The position numbers were made by a program, and so were the translations under genes. Shown here piece after piece: positions 30,899-42,406 of a stretch of DNA of 56,481 nt (its first letter is position 1; each line of letters starts with the position of its first letter). Under the pieces are notes generated by a model that ran no database searches, was not told where the DNA came from, and saw only the letters and a program-made list of their open reading frames with translations. This stretch comes from Pseudomonadota bacterium. GTDB lineage: Bacteria > Pseudomonadota > Alphaproteobacteria > Puniceispirillales > Marisalimonadaceae. The stretch spans positions 1-56,481 of the forward strand of contig JAOESH010000011.1 of assembly GCA_028382005.1 (NCBI GenBank), written 5' to 3'.

Positions 30899-31898
30899 TC
30901 TTTTTGTCTATATTATTTCTATGCATTAAAGCGGCTAATCCTAAAAATAGGATGACAGCGCCAGTCTGATGTAAGACGCCAAGATGAACTGGAACCATAT
31001 TTATCAAAGTTATAATACCTAACAAAAACTGAAAAAAAACAACACAAGATAAAAATATAGCAATTTTTTTAGACTTTAAATCATTATTGTTCTTATAAGA
31101 TTTAAAACAATAAATTAAAACACTGACCATTGTTAATAAAGCTAGGTGCCTATGATGAAATTGTGCAGATGCAGGATTTTCAAATGGGTCTAAAATTTTG
31201 TATTCACCATAATTTTCTGGAACTAAACCATTTCCCATAAAGGGGTACTCGTTGTACATTAAACCAGCATCCATACCAGCAACAAAAGCTCCAGCAATAA
31301 TAGTAGTAGATAAAATTAAAAATACAAAAAGGCTAAAGTTAAATTTAATAGAAGAGTAGCCTTCTTTAGTATCTAGAAAAGTCCAGACTAAAAGAAACAA
31401 TATTAACAATGCATTTGATAAGTGAATTGCAAGTCTATATTGAGATACAGAAGGATCATTAACTAATCCTGATTTGACCATCCACCAACCAATCACGCCT
31501 TGTAAACTTCCGAGTGCTAATATTATAAATATTTTATTAGATATCTGTTTTGGAAGTTGTTTATAAAATAAAAAAATAAAAAATGGTATAATAAAGACAA
31601 TCCCTATTAATCTACCCCATAATCTATGAAAATATTCCCAAAAGAATATTTTTTTAAATTCAGATAATTCTATTCCATTATTTTTAAGAATATATTCTGG
31701 AGAAAGTTTGTATAACTCAAAAACTCTGGTCCATTCTAAGTCTGACATTGGAGGAAGAAATCCAAATAAAGGACGCCACTCGACCATTGACAACCCTGAG
31801 CCTGTTAGTCTTGTTATGCCACCAATGATTATCATTAGAAAAACCATAAAAGCTGATACTAATAACCAAGATGGAATATATTTTGAAGAAGCTAACAT
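30891..31898 (-). CDS. ctaA: Heme A synthase (COX15/CtaA)
   Basis: Oxidises heme O to heme A for aa3-type cytochrome oxidase. The 335-residue membrane protein has about eight helices and the conserved histidine motifs [32 protein letters not shown] and [28 protein letters not shown] near the N-terminus is diagnostic. The frame could open at 31961, but [11 protein letters not shown] at 31898 gives the family length. Its presence implies an aerobic respiratory chain with heme A oxidase. Confidence 0.96.
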   Translation of the reverse strand: MLASSKYIPSWLLVSAFMVFLMIIIGGITRLTGSGLSMVEWRPLFGFLPPMSDLEWTRVFELYKLSPEYILKNNGIELSEFKKIFFWEYFHRLWGRLIGIVFIIPFFIFLFYKQLPKQISNKIFIILALGSLQGVIGWWMVKSGLVNDPSVSQYRLAIHLSNALLILFLLVWTFLDTKEGYSSIKFNFSLFVFLILSTTIIAGAFVAGMDAGLMYNEYPFMGNGLVPENYGEYKILDPFENPASAQFHHRHLALLTMVSVLIYCFKSYKNNNDLKSKKIAIFLSCVVFFQFLLGIITLINMVPVHLGVLHQTGAVILFLGLAALMHRNNIDKKIN

Positions 31899-31987
31899 TA
31901 TATTTACATTATTGAGTATAAAAACATATGTATTAAATGATATTAAATTAAAAAAATTCAATATTTTTAATAATTTTTTTATTTGAT

Positions 31988-32017
31988 CTTGAAAGTTAAT
32001 ATTATGTTTACTATTTA
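31988..32017 (+). promoter_or_regulatory. Possible heat-shock (RpoH-type) promoter of groESL
   Basis: CTTGAAA at 31988-31994 followed after a 16-base spacer by CTATTTA at 32011-32017 resembles alphaproteobacterial RpoH promoters, CTTG with CYTATNT. The spacing is a base or two longer than usual. No CIRCE inverted repeat (TTAGCACTC type) is present, which fits RpoH rather than HrcA control. Confidence 0.4.
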
Positions 32018-32023
32018 AAGATC

Positions 32024-32044
32024 AACAATAACACGATTATTGTT
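32024..32044 (+). repeat. 8-bp inverted repeat in the groES leader
   Basis: AACAATAA at 32024-32031 and TTATTGTT at 32037-32044 form a perfect stem with a five-base loop, just downstream of the suggested promoter and 33 bases before the groES start. In RNA it would be a leader hairpin; in DNA an operator-like site. It differs from CIRCE in sequence. Confidence 0.4.
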
Positions 32045-32077
32045 TAAATTTAACTTTTTAAAATAGGGAGAAAAGGC

Positions 32078-32365
32078 ATGAAGTTTAGGCCACTTCACGA
32101 TAGAGTTGTAGTTGAGCGTCTCGAAGCAGAGGAAAAAACTGCAAGTGGAATCATAATTCCAGATTCAGCACAAGAAAAACCAATGCAAGGTAAAATTGTT
32201 GCAGCAGGTTCAGGAGCTCGTGATGAAACAGGTAAAGTTCAACCTTTAGATGTTAAAGAAGGTGATGTTGTTCTGTTTGGAAAATGGTCCGGTACAGAGG
32301 TTAAGCTTGATGGACAGGATCTATTGATCATGAAAGAAAGCGATATTATGGGAATAATGGGTTGA
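32078..32365 (+). CDS. groES: Co-chaperonin GroES
   Basis: Forms the heptameric lid of the GroEL folding chamber. The 95-residue protein matches family length, starting [16 protein letters not shown], with the mobile loop [19 protein letters not shown], and [17 protein letters not shown]. The ATG follows GGGAG. groEL follows 49 bases downstream. Confidence 0.99.
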   Translation: MKFRPLHDRVVVERLEAEEKTASGIIIPDSAQEKPMQGKIVAAGSGARDETGKVQPLDVKEGDVVLFGKWSGTEVKLDGQDLLIMKESDIMGIMG

Positions 32366-32402
32366 ACATAACTCATTTATTTAATAAAAATTAATAATTT
32401 GA

Positions 32403-34094
<1,692 letters not shown>

Positions 34095-34115
34095 ACAACC
34101 GCGTTTAAAAAATTT

Positions 34116-34154
34116 TAAAAACACCTCTCGATTAACTTTGTTGGGTGTTTTTTT
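34116..34154 (+). terminator. Intrinsic terminator after groEL
   Basis: AAAAACACC pairs with GGTGTTTTT around a loop, and the right arm runs into a T-rich stretch ending near 34154. It lies about 20 bases after the groEL stop. It is the only clear intrinsic terminator I found in the window. Confidence 0.8.
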
Positions 34155-34231
34155 ATGTTTAAAAAAAGATAAATTCTTGCATACAATTAATATCTAATAT
34201 AGCTATAGTTTAATTTTAAAAGAAAAAATTC

Positions 34232-35833
34232 ATGGATAATTCAGAAATATATAAACTAGCCGAGAAATCAAATTCGTGGGCATTTGTTGAAGCAAGAAAT
34301 TTAAGAGATAGATTAAATGAAATAGGCTCGTCAGCAGGTTTAGATGGAGAAGTCCCAGTTTTATTTGAGACTGGATACGGTCCTTCGGGTTTACCGCACA
34401 TAGGTACTTTTGGTGAAGTAGCTAGAACCAATGTAGTACGTCATGCATTCTATAGTTTAACTGGTAGAAGCACAAAATTAATATGTTTTTCAGACGATAT
34501 GGACGGTTTTCGTAAAGTTCCTGAAAATGTACCAAATCAAGATTTACTTCAAAAGTATTTAGATCTACCCTTGACTAAGGTGCTAGATCCTTTTGAAGAG
34601 TATGATAGCTTTGGTGCACATAACAACGCAAAATTAAGAGCATTTTTAAATCAATTTGATTTTGATTACGAGTTTATCTCTGCAACTGATTGTTATAAAA
34701 GTGGAAGATTTGATAATGCTTTAAAAGAGATTTTATTTCATTATGAAGATATCAAAAATATAATTTTACCAACTTTAGGTGAAGAAAGAAAAAAAACTTA
34801 TAGTCCTTTTTTGCCAATCTGCCCTAATTCTGGAAAAGTTTTACAAGTCAACATCGAATCTATTAATCAAGAAAACAATACTATTAGTTATTTAGACGGC
34901 AATTCTAAAGAATTAGTAACTGTCTCTATTTTAGGAGGGTCATGCAAATTACAATGGAAGTGTGATTGGGCTATGCGTTGGTTTTCGTTGGGAGTAGATT
35001 ATGAAATGGCAGGTAAGGATTTATCAGAAAGTGTAATTCTTTCTAGTAGAATTTTAAAAGTACTAGGTAAAGTTGCTCCATCCGGTTTTTCATACGAGTT
35101 ATTTTTAGATAGTAATGGTGAAAAAATTTCAAAGTCTAAAGGTAACGGACTTTCTATTGAAGAATGGTTAAGGTATGGATCTCCTGAATCTTTAAGTTTA
35201 TTTATGTACACAAATCCCAAAAGAGCCAAAAAACTCTACTTTGATATTATTCCTAAAACAACAGATGAGTATTTTTCTCACTTAAAAAAATATGAAGAAC
35301 AAACTTTGGAACAGAAAATTGAAAATCCTGTCTGGCATCTTCATAATGGTCAACCAGGAAATATTAATTTCCCAGTTACTTATACATTATTATTAAATTT
35401 AGCATCAGTTTGTCACGCAGATGATATTGATGTTGTTTGGGCCTATGTTTCAAGTTATGCTCCGAATTTAAAAAGATCCGTAGAATTAGATACTTTAATT
35501 CAGTTAGCTGTAAATTATTATAAAGAAAAAATTGAACCCTTTAAGAAATATAGATTGCCGGATGAAAAAGAAAGGGAAGGTATTTTTGAATTAGTTCAAA
35601 TTCTCAAAACTTTGGATCAAAACACCTCATCTGACGAAATCCAATCAATCATATTTGCAATAGGAAAAAAACTTGAATATAAAAATTTGCGCGATTGGTT
35701 TAAGGGTTTATATGAAACAGTTTTAGGTCAATCTGAGGGTCCTAGAATGGGAAGTTTTGTTAAGCTTTATGGAATTCAAGCAACTCAATTATTATTAGAA
35801 AAAGTTCTTGAAGGTGATTTAACAAATAAATAG
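34232..35833 (+). CDS. lysK: Class I lysyl-tRNA synthetase
   Basis: A class I LysRS of 533 residues, the archaeal-type enzyme that replaces the class II form in many alphaproteobacteria. The HIGH-like motif appears in GPSGLPHIGTFGEVAR, then ICFSDDMDGFRKVPENVP, a family hallmark. The KMSKS-like loop is EKISKSKGNGLSIEEW. pyrD follows seven bases later, probably in one transcript. The groESL terminator lies upstream, so this gene should have its own promoter, which I could not identify. Confidence 0.97.
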   Translation: MDNSEIYKLAEKSNSWAFVEARNLRDRLNEIGSSAGLDGEVPVLFETGYGPSGLPHIGTFGEVARTNVVRHAFYSLTGRSTKLICFSDDMDGFRKVPENVPNQDLLQKYLDLPLTKVLDPFEEYDSFGAHNNAKLRAFLNQFDFDYEFISATDCYKSGRFDNALKEILFHYEDIKNIILPTLGEERKKTYSPFLPICPNSGKVLQVNIESINQENNTISYLDGNSKELVTVSILGGSCKLQWKCDWAMRWFSLGVDYEMAGKDLSESVILSSRILKVLGKVAPSGFSYELFLDSNGEKISKSKGNGLSIEEWLRYGSPESLSLFMYTNPKRAKKLYFDIIPKTTDEYFSHLKKYEEQTLEQKIENPVWHLHNGQPGNINFPVTYTLLLNLASVCHADDIDVVWAYVSSYAPNLKRSVELDTLIQLAVNYYKEKIEPFKKYRLPDEKEREGIFELVQILKTLDQNTSSDEIQSIIFAIGKKLEYKNLRDWFKGLYETVLGQSEGPRMGSFVKLYGIQATQLLLEKVLEGDLTNK

Positions 35834-35840
35834 GTCAAAG

Positions 35841-36953
35841 ATGATTTGGAAATTTATTACGTTTTTTGTTCGCAAATTAGATCCTGAGAATGCCCATAAA
35901 ATAACTCTGTTGGCTTTAAAGTTCGGTTTGCATCCAAGGCTACAACAAGTGGAAATCAAAACTAAAATTAAAAATTTAGAATTTTCAAATCCACTTGGGA
36001 TTGCTGCTGGCTTTGACAAGAATGCTGAAGTAATTAAAAAAATACATTCCTTGAATTTCGGTTTTTCTGAAGTTGGAACAATTACTCCTTTTTCACAATA
36101 TGGAAATCTAAAACCGAGAGTATTTAGGTTGGAAGAAGATAAAGCTATAATCAATAGAAATGGTTTTAATAACTTAGGTATGATAAAAGCTAAAAAAAAA
36201 TTGGAAAAATATAGAATAAAATTTCCTGTTGGAAGTGAATTTCTTGTTGGCATTAATATTGGGCCTAATAAAGACAGCCTAGATAGATTCAATGATTATG
36301 AAATACTCTCAGAAAATTTATCAGAATTTGCAGATTATATTGCAATTAATATTTCTTCTCCAAACACTCCAAATCTGAGAGATTTTCATGAAACTAAACA
36401 CTTAAAAAAAGTTATTATGTCTGTAAAAAATGGTATCTTAAAATCAAAGAATTCTAATTTAAAAGTTCCAGTTTTTTTAAAAATTGCTCCTGATATCACT
36501 TCAAACGATTTAGAATCAATTATTAAAATTTCAAGTCAGAAGAACATAACTGGATTAATAATATCAAATACAACAATAAAAAGAAAAAAAAAGCTTAAGT
36601 CGCCCAACATGAAGGAATTAGGAGGATTATCTGGGGCACCTTTATTTTTAAAATCAACTAGATTGCTATCTTTGGCTAATCAAATTATAAAAAAAAATAA
36701 TTATAAATTATACTTAATTGCTGTGGGCGGAGTTTCTGACTGCCAATCTGCATATGCAAAAATATTGTGTGGAGCGCATTTGATACAATTATATACATCA
36801 ATGACATATGAAGGACCTTTGATTGCAAATAAAATAACAAAAGGTTTATTGTCGTTAATGAAAAGGGATAATGTTATTAATATTAATGATATAAGAGGAA
36901 GTGTTAAAAATCCGGAAATAGCAATGAAAATTGCAATTAATGGCTTTAAGTAA
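35841..36953 (+). CDS. pyrD: Dihydroorotate dehydrogenase (quinone), class 2
   Basis: Oxidises dihydroorotate to orotate in pyrimidine synthesis, passing electrons to quinone. The 370-residue protein has an N-terminal membrane-associated stretch (AHKITLLALKFG), NPLGIAAGFDKNAEVI, INRNGFNNLGM, AINISSPNTPNLRDF and the FMN-binding C-terminal IAVGGVSDCQSAYAKILCGA. The class 2 N-terminal helices and length distinguish it from cytosolic PyrD. It follows lysK closely. Confidence 0.97.
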   Translation: MIWKFITFFVRKLDPENAHKITLLALKFGLHPRLQQVEIKTKIKNLEFSNPLGIAAGFDKNAEVIKKIHSLNFGFSEVGTITPFSQYGNLKPRVFRLEEDKAIINRNGFNNLGMIKAKKKLEKYRIKFPVGSEFLVGINIGPNKDSLDRFNDYEILSENLSEFADYIAINISSPNTPNLRDFHETKHLKKVIMSVKNGILKSKNSNLKVPVFLKIAPDITSNDLESIIKISSQKNITGLIISNTTIKRKKKLKSPNMKELGGLSGAPLFLKSTRLLSLANQIIKKNNYKLYLIAVGGVSDCQSAYAKILCGAHLIQLYTSMTYEGPLIANKITKGLLSLMKRDNVININDIRGSVKNPEIAMKIAINGFK

Positions 36954-36965
36954 TATAAAGAGTTA

Positions 36966-37001
36966 ATGACTTTTCATTTTACTTGACCTTTTTAAAGTCA
37001 T
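36966..37001. repeat. 8-bp inverted repeat across the rpmB promoter -35 region
   Basis: ATGACTTT at 36966-36973 is matched by AAAGTCAT at 36994-37001. The left arm lies before the -35 element and the right arm between -35 and -10 of the rpmB promoter. It could be an operator or a weak hairpin after pyrD. The 20-base loop and lack of an adjoining T-run argue against a terminator. Confidence 0.35.
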
Positions 37002-37011
37002 AATTTATATA
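36983..37011 (+). promoter_or_regulatory. Housekeeping-type promoter of rpmB
   Basis: TTGACC at 36983-36988 and TATATA at 37006-37011 are separated by 17 bases, close to the consensus. Transcription would begin about 20 bases before the rpmB start at 37039, which has AGGGG as ribosome site. Confidence 0.55.
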
Positions 37012-37038
37012 GATACCTTATCAATTTAGGGGTTAAAG

Positions 37039-37338
37039 ATGTCTAGAGTATGTGAAATTTCTGGTAAGAATGTTATGAGTGGCAATAATGTTAGTAAGGC
37101 TAAAAATAGAACTAGAAGAAAATTTCTACCTAACCTCCAAAATGTTAAATTATTTAGCAAATCGCTAGATAGATTTATTAATATGAAGATATGTGTACGT
37201 TCTCTTAAGACTGTTGAAAAGAATGGTGGTATAGATGACTACTTGACGAAGACAAGTAACAGGGTCTTAGCACCAGAAGCAATTGTGATTAAAAATACAA
37301 TTTTAAAGCATGAAAAAAAAGAAAAAAACGGTTCTTAA
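37039..37338 (+). CDS. rpmB: Ribosomal protein bL28
   Basis: A 99-residue 50S protein. It starts MSRVCEISGKNVMSGNNVSKAKNRTRRKFLPNLQ (positions 37039-37140), the bL28 pattern, with RSLKTVEKNGGIDDYLTKT in the middle and a lysine-rich tail. A promoter and ribosome site lie upstream. Convergent with cobT, with four bases between the stops. Confidence 0.98.
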   Translation: MSRVCEISGKNVMSGNNVSKAKNRTRRKFLPNLQNVKLFSKSLDRFINMKICVRSLKTVEKNGGIDDYLTKTSNRVLAPEAIVIKNTILKHEKKEKNGS

Positions 37339-37342
37339 TCTA

Positions 37343-39169
37343 TTATTCATTAAATAAGTCAGCCAGCTGTTCTGTTAATGCCCCACCAAGTTGTTCTGCG
37401 TCTGTTAAAGTTACAGCTTTATCATAGTATCTTGTGACGTCATGACCTATTCCAATGGCAACGAGTTCGACAGGTGATCTGTTTTCTATAAAGGAAATAA
37501 CCTGTTTCAAATGTAACTCAAGATAGTTCCCACTATTTGATGATAGGGTGGTGTCATCAACTGGTGCTCCATCACTTATAACCATCAAAATTTTTCGATC
37601 TTCTAGTCTTCCTAACAATCTTTCATGTGCCCAAATTAATGCTTCTCCGTCAATATTCTCTTTTAAAATACCTTCTCGAAGCATTAAACCTAAAGAGTTT
37701 TTTGCTCTTCTCCATGGAGTGTCTGCTGGTTTATAAATAATATGTCTTAGATCATTTAACCTACCTGGGTATGTGGGCTTGCCATCATTAATCCATTGTT
37801 CTCTTGATTGACCCCCTTTCCACGCTTTAGTTGTAAAACCTAAAATTTCAACTTTTACTCCACATCGCTCAAGCGTTCGGGCCATTATATCAGCGCAAAT
37901 AGCCGCTATAGTTATAGGTCGACCTCTCATAGATCCAGAGTTATCAATTAATAAAGTAACAATAGTATCCCGAAACTTCATATCTTTTTCTTGTTTATAA
38001 GATAGCGGAAATAAAGGTTGGGTGATTATCCTGGAAAGTTTTGAAGCATCTAGCATCCCTTCTTCAAGATCAAAATTCCAAGTTCTATTTTGTTTTGCTT
38101 GTAATTTTCTTTGAAGTTTATTTGCTAGTCTGGCTATAGCACCTTGTAAGGTTTCGAGTTGTTTATCCAAGGTTGCTCTTAATCTGCTTAATTCTTCTTC
38201 CTCGCATAGGTCTGTGGCATTGACAATTTCATCATATTTAGTAGAAAAGACTTGATAATTAGAGCCGTCTGAATTTTTACCTTGATTATGTCCTGTAAGA
38301 GGATTGGACGCAATTTCTCCTTCTCCTTCACCATCCTGATCTTCTAACTCTCCATCTTGAGCTTCTCCATCTAATTCTCCTTGATCTTCTTGGGCGTCAC
38401 TGCCTCCATCTAATCCTGCTTCTTGGTCATCGTCTGATTCACCTTGAGAAGCATTGTTATCATCTTCGTTATCATTTTGATCAGAGTTATTGTCTTCATT
38501 ATCGTCTTCATTATTACTATTATTATTATCTGTTTCTCCAATATCTGCTTGAAGAGCAGTCAATAACTCTTTTGTTTTTTGAGCAAAAATTTCTTGGTCT
38601 TGAGTGTTTTCTGATAATTGACTTAAAAGATTACCAATTTTACTATTTATCCAAGGACGCCATTTCTCTAAAGATATTGCAGTATTTGCTGGAGACTCAG
38701 AACCAGTTATTTTTTCTCTTATAACCAAATGCAGGGCATTAACTAGAGCTTCTTTGTCATCGTTGCCAGGAACAGATAAAACTGTTTCTTTAAATTTGTT
38801 AATAACTAATTCTTGTAAATTACTTTTTACTCCAAGAAGATTTTTAGTGCCCTCTGCTTCAATACGAGAATCTTCTGCCAATTGAAATATTTGAGAAGAA
38901 AGCTCAGATTTAGGGGTTAATTTATTGTGTAAAATTGGATCATGATATTTTACTTTCAAAGCAATTTTATCGGCTTCGCCTCTTAAAATTGTTAATTGTT
39001 CTTTATCTAATTCTTTTAATATTTGAGGCAATCTTATTTCTTTTGAAGATAGATAACTTGAAGTACCCGAAAAATTGATTTCACGATCATTATCAAAATC
39101 TCCTGATATTGCTCTTAAGGTTGAAGCAGTTGCTATTTGAAATTGAGAATTTGCAGATTTATTAGTCAT
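37343..39169 (-). CDS. cobT: Cobaltochelatase CobT subunit (VWA protein)
   Basis: CobT pairs with CobS and, with CobN, inserts cobalt in the aerobic B12 pathway. The 608-residue protein has an N-terminal helical region, an acidic low-complexity segment at about residues 212-285 rich in D, E, N and Q, and a C-terminal von Willebrand A domain. Its metal-binding MIDAS motif is [13 protein letters not shown], followed by [12 protein letters not shown] and [13 protein letters not shown]. CobS lies eight bases upstream. CobN is not in the window, so a role in cobalt chelation is not proved. Confidence 0.95.
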   Translation of the reverse strand: MTNKSANSQFQIATASTLRAISGDFDNDREINFSGTSSYLSSKEIRLPQILKELDKEQLTILRGEADKIALKVKYHDPILHNKLTPKSELSSQIFQLAEDSRIEAEGTKNLLGVKSNLQELVINKFKETVLSVPGNDDKEALVNALHLVIREKITGSESPANTAISLEKWRPWINSKIGNLLSQLSENTQDQEIFAQKTKELLTALQADIGETDNNNSNNEDDNEDNNSDQNDNEDDNNASQGESDDDQEAGLDGGSDAQEDQGELDGEAQDGELEDQDGEGEGEIASNPLTGHNQGKNSDGSNYQVFSTKYDEIVNATDLCEEEELSRLRATLDKQLETLQGAIARLANKLQRKLQAKQNRTWNFDLEEGMLDASKLSRIITQPLFPLSYKQEKDMKFRDTIVTLLIDNSGSMRGRPITIAAICADIMARTLERCGVKVEILGFTTKAWKGGQSREQWINDGKPTYPGRLNDLRHIIYKPADTPWRRAKNSLGLMLREGILKENIDGEALIWAHERLLGRLEDRKILMVISDGAPVDDTTLSSNSGNYLELHLKQVISFIENRSPVELVAIGIGHDVTRYYDKAVTLTDAEQLGGALTEQLADLFNE

Positions 39170-39177
39170 TTCAGGAG

Positions 39178-40188
39178 TTAATCATCATTAAATTTTTTAA
39201 TTTCAATTAGATCTCTGCCAAAACATCTTTGATAGTATTCTGATACTATTGGCCTTTCCATTTCATCACATTTGTTAAAAAAAGTTAACTTGAAAGCTAA
39301 ATCTATATCTTCAATTATGTTTGTATTTTCAGCCCATGTTATAACAGTTCTAGGCGACATTACCGTTGATAGGTCGCCTGAAATAAATCCATTTCTCGTC
39401 AATTCTGCAATTGCAACCATAGATTTAATAGTTTCTTTACCTTCCTTAGTACTAAAATTTGGTACTTTAGACATAACAATTTTTTCTTCAGCATCTGTCG
39501 GTAGATAGTTTAATGTTGAAACTATAGACCATCTATCCATTTGACCTTGATTTATTTGTTGTGTTCCGTGATATAAACCAGTGGTATCTCCTAAACCTAC
39601 TGTATTTGCTGTAGCAAATAATCTAAAATTTTGATGGGGGTTAATTACTCTATTATTATCTAATAGTGTTAATTTTCCTGCTACTTCAAGTACCCTTTGA
39701 ATAACAAACATGACATCTGCTCTACCTGCGTCATATTCATCAAAAACAATTGCAACTGGGTTTTGGAGCGCCCATGGTAAAACACCTTCTCTAAACTCTG
39801 TTATTTGTTTGCCGTCTTTGAGGACTATTGCATCTTTCCCAACCAGATCTAAACGGCTAATATGACTATCCAAGTTCACTCGAACACATGGCCAATTTAA
39901 TCTTGCTGCAACTTGCTCTATGTGTGTAGATTTTCCAGTTCCGTGATAGCCTTGGATCATAACTCTTCTATTATAACAAAATCCTGCAAGAATTGCTTTA
40001 GTAGTAACTTCATCAAATAAGTATGAGTTGTCAATTTCTGGAACAAATTTAGTTTTTTCTTTAAAACCTAAAATCTTCATATTAGTTTTAAATCCAAAAG
40101 TTTTTTCAGAATCTATAACTAGTGATAAAGAATTAGGGAAGGAATCCTCGTTAAAGTCCATATTGTTAGTTAAACTAACTTCATTCAT
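39178..40188 (-). CDS. cobS: Cobaltochelatase CobS subunit (AAA+ ATPase)
   Basis: The AAA+ partner of CobT. The 336-residue protein has Walker [14 protein letters not shown] at about residues 79-91, Walker [17 protein letters not shown] at about 137-152, and sensor [10 protein letters not shown]. MoxR-like AAA+ subunits work with VWA partners as chelatases or chaperones. It lies 24 bases downstream of the J-domain gene and eight bases upstream of cobT, the usual alphaproteobacterial order. Confidence 0.96.
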   Translation of the reverse strand: MNEVSLTNNMDFNEDSFPNSLSLVIDSEKTFGFKTNMKILGFKEKTKFVPEIDNSYLFDEVTTKAILAGFCYNRRVMIQGYHGTGKSTHIEQVAARLNWPCVRVNLDSHISRLDLVGKDAIVLKDGKQITEFREGVLPWALQNPVAIVFDEYDAGRADVMFVIQRVLEVAGKLTLLDNNRVINPHQNFRLFATANTVGLGDTTGLYHGTQQINQGQMDRWSIVSTLNYLPTDAEEKIVMSKVPNFSTKEGKETIKSMVAIAELTRNGFISGDLSTVMSPRTVITWAENTNIIEDIDLAFKLTFFNKCDEMERPIVSEYYQRCFGRDLIEIKKFNDD

Positions 40189-40212
40189 TATAATTTCTCC
40201 AGATATAGATAT

Positions 40213-40752
40213 TTATTTTTTAGTTTCAAGTTCTGTAAATGTTTTCAAAATTGTTTTGTAGGCATTAGATATACTAATAAATTTATCCTTATTATTTTGA
40301 GATGCAACTGAATTCTGTGCATCTGGATGCCATTTCTTAGCAAGAATCTTATATTTAGATTTAATTTCTTTCAGGGTGCTGTCAGAATTAAGTTCTAAAA
40401 CTTTGAAACAATTTTCTAGCTTTTTATCAATTACTTTATTTTTTCTTACTTTTTTTTGTTCATCAAAAAATTTGAAGGCTTTTTCAAAATCATGATTTAT
40501 TGTTTTAGTACCAAATTTCCAACTAGGTCTATCCCAAGTAACAGATTTTCTTATTTCAACTTCTAATTCATCTTCATTTAAACCAGCAAAATAATTCCAA
40601 GATTTATTAAAATCTCTAATACAATCAATACAAAAATAATAATACTCTCTGAGATTGTTTCTTGATTTAGGTGCAGGATAAATGCCTAACTCATTACAAT
40701 CAGGGTTATTACAAATTCTGTCATTGTTTTGTTGGTTTTTTGTATTTAGCAT
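40213..40752 (-). CDS. C-terminal J-domain protein with N-terminal cysteine motifs
   Basis: A 179-residue DnaK co-chaperone-like protein. The N-terminal part has CNNPDCNELGIYPAPKSRNN and a following FCIDCIRDFNKSWNYF, a conserved pair of cysteine motifs likely to bind zinc. The C-terminal J domain (about residues 108-175) has LKEIKSKYKILAKKWHPDAQN with the HPD tripeptide intact. It heads the J-protein-cobS-cobT operon and diverges from bolA across about 100 bases. Client unknown; assembly of CobST is a reasonable guess. Confidence 0.88.
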   Translation of the reverse strand: MLNTKNQQNNDRICNNPDCNELGIYPAPKSRNNLREYYYFCIDCIRDFNKSWNYFAGLNEDELEVEIRKSVTWDRPSWKFGTKTINHDFEKAFKFFDEQKKVRKNKVIDKKLENCFKVLELNSDSTLKEIKSKYKILAKKWHPDAQNSVASQNNKDKFISISNAYKTILKTFTELETKK

Positions 40753-40856
40753 TTCACTTCAATTTTTATTTTATTAATTATAGAATTATGAAGCCATACG
40801 TGCAACATTGGAATTAATTTTTTTGAATAAAGTATAGTATTTAGTAGAAAAACTTA

Positions 40857-41132
40857 ATGAATCGAAAAATAAAAATTGAAAAGATGATTAATGATCGGTT
40901 TCAGCCTTATTTTTTTTCTGTTAACGATGTTTCAGAGCAACACCGAGGTCATCAAAGTTTTAAAGAAAATGTTGAAAGCCATTTTGAAGTAATAATAGTT
41001 TCACAAAAATTTTATAATAAAAATAAAATTCAAAGGCATAGAATGGTTAATGAAGGTCTACAAAAAGAATTCCTATCCGATCTACATTCTGTTTCCATTA
41101 AAACCTATACGATAGAGGAATACAAAAATTAG
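40857..41132 (+). CDS. BolA-family protein
   Basis: A 91-residue BolA-like protein. It has NDVSEQHRGH with the conserved histidine region, HFEVIIVSQKF, and the class hallmark IQRHRMVNEGLQKEF. BolA proteins bind iron-sulfur clusters together with monothiol glutaredoxins. Its stop overlaps the stop of the CorC/HlyC-family gene by four bases (TTAG). Confidence 0.9.
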   Translation: MNRKIKIEKMINDRFQPYFFSVNDVSEQHRGHQSFKENVESHFEVIIVSQKFYNKNKIQRHRMVNEGLQKEFLSDLHSVSIKTYTIEEYKN

Positions 41133-42406
41133 TTAATACTTTTTTTTTTTTGAATGTCAGCCTCATTCCATAAACGTAATTGAGCAATAAAATTACCCTT
41201 TTTTTGTAGAATTCTAATGCGTATGTCAAAAAATCTAAACTCTTGTCCAGGTTCAGGAATAGTTTTAGACTCATGTAATACTAAACCAGCAATTGTATTT
41301 GCGTTCTGATCAGGCAGATTCCAACTAAGTGACCTGTTTAAGTCTCTAATTGTTACTGATCCGTCAATAATAAGAGATCCATCAGGTTGAGGTTTAACAC
41401 CTTTAACTAAAATATCAGTTTCATCGTCAATTTCGCCAACTATTTCTTCTAAAATATCTTCTAAAGTAACAATTCCCCTGAAATCACCATATTCATCGAC
41501 TACAACAGCAAAATGCTCTCTTCTAGTTTTAAAAATTTCTAATTGATCAAATAATAAGGTAGTTTCGGGAGCAAAATATGGTTGAATCATTAATTCAGAC
41601 AAATTAACTGAGTTAATATTTTTAAAGTTTCTTCTTCTTAAATTTCTAAATAGTTCTTTAGCATGAAGTATACCTATTATATTATCTGGATTACCAGAGT
41701 AAATTGGAATTCGTGTGAAAGGGCTTTCTCCAACAACTTTAAAAATAAGTTCTGGTTCAGATTTAGAGTCAATCATGGTAACAACACCACGGTGTGTCAT
41801 AACTGCTTCAATTGTTACATCATCCATATCAAGCATACTTGACATCATTTTACCACGTTCTTTGCTTCGACTTTCAGTGCCTGCATGTAAACTTATCATA
41901 CCTCTGAGTTCTTCTGTTTTTGCTTCATCATCGTCAATAGCTGGTCCCGACACAATTTTTGCAAAACGTTCTGTTATAAATGTTGCTGGTGTTAAAATTA
42001 AAATTATAAAACTTATAATTGGAGCTACTGATAAAGCAGTTTGATCTGAATGGTTGTAAGCATATGTTTTTGGGATTACTTCTGCAAAAATAACAAGTAT
42101 TATTGTTAATAAAATAGTTATAATAACTAAACCATATTCACCAAAAAAACTAATGGCAAAACTTGTTGCATATACTGAAGCGACTATATTTACTAAGTTG
42201 TTACAGATTAGTATTGTACTTATCATTTTTTCTTTTTTTGCTAATATTTTTTCAATAGTTATAGCTCTTTTATTTCCTTGAAGAGCTAATTGATGGATGC
42301 GCGCTTCAGAAACAGCAGTCAATGCTGTTTCTGAGCTTGAAAAGAAAGCTGATAAAATAATTAATAATAATATATTTAAAGCAAAAATAATTAGTTCAGG
42401 CATCAT
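41129..42406 (-). CDS. CNNM/CorC (HlyC) family membrane protein with CBS domains
   Basis: A 425-residue protein. The N-terminal DUF21/CNNM domain has four hydrophobic segments and the FFSSSETALTAVSEARI motif. A CBS pair follows (MTHRGVVTMI, GILHAKELF, VVVDEYGDFRGIVTLEDILEEIVGEI) and then a C-terminal CorC_HlyC domain. Relatives transport or regulate magnesium or other cations. The start overlaps the aroB stop by four bases (ATGA), suggesting translational coupling to aromatic biosynthesis genes. Confidence 0.93.
   Translation of the reverse strand: MMPELIIFALNILLLIILSAFFSSSETALTAVSEARIHQLALQGNKRAITIEKILAKKEKMISTILICNNLVNIVASVYATSFAISFFGEYGLVIITILLTIILVIFAEVIPKTYAYNHSDQTALSVAPIISFIILILTPATFITERFAKIVSGPAIDDDEAKTEELRGMISLHAGTESRSKERGKMMSSMLDMDDVTIEAVMTHRGVVTMIDSKSEPELIFKVVGESPFTRIPIYSGNPDNIIGILHAKELFRNLRRRNFKNINSVNLSELMIQPYFAPETTLLFDQLEIFKTRREHFAVVVDEYGDFRGIVTLEDILEEIVGEIDDETDILVKGVKPQPDGSLIIDGSVTIRDLNRSLSWNLPDQNANTIAGLVLHESKTIPEPGQEFRFFDIRIRILQKKGNFIAQLRLWNEADIQKKKSIN

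Noticed and set aside
31962-32077. CIRCE operator before groES
   Set aside because: No TTAGCACTC/GAGTGCTAA pair is present; the inverted repeat there has a different sequence.
38300-38540. Low-complexity repeat region
   Set aside because: It is the acidic linker of CobT, a normal family feature.
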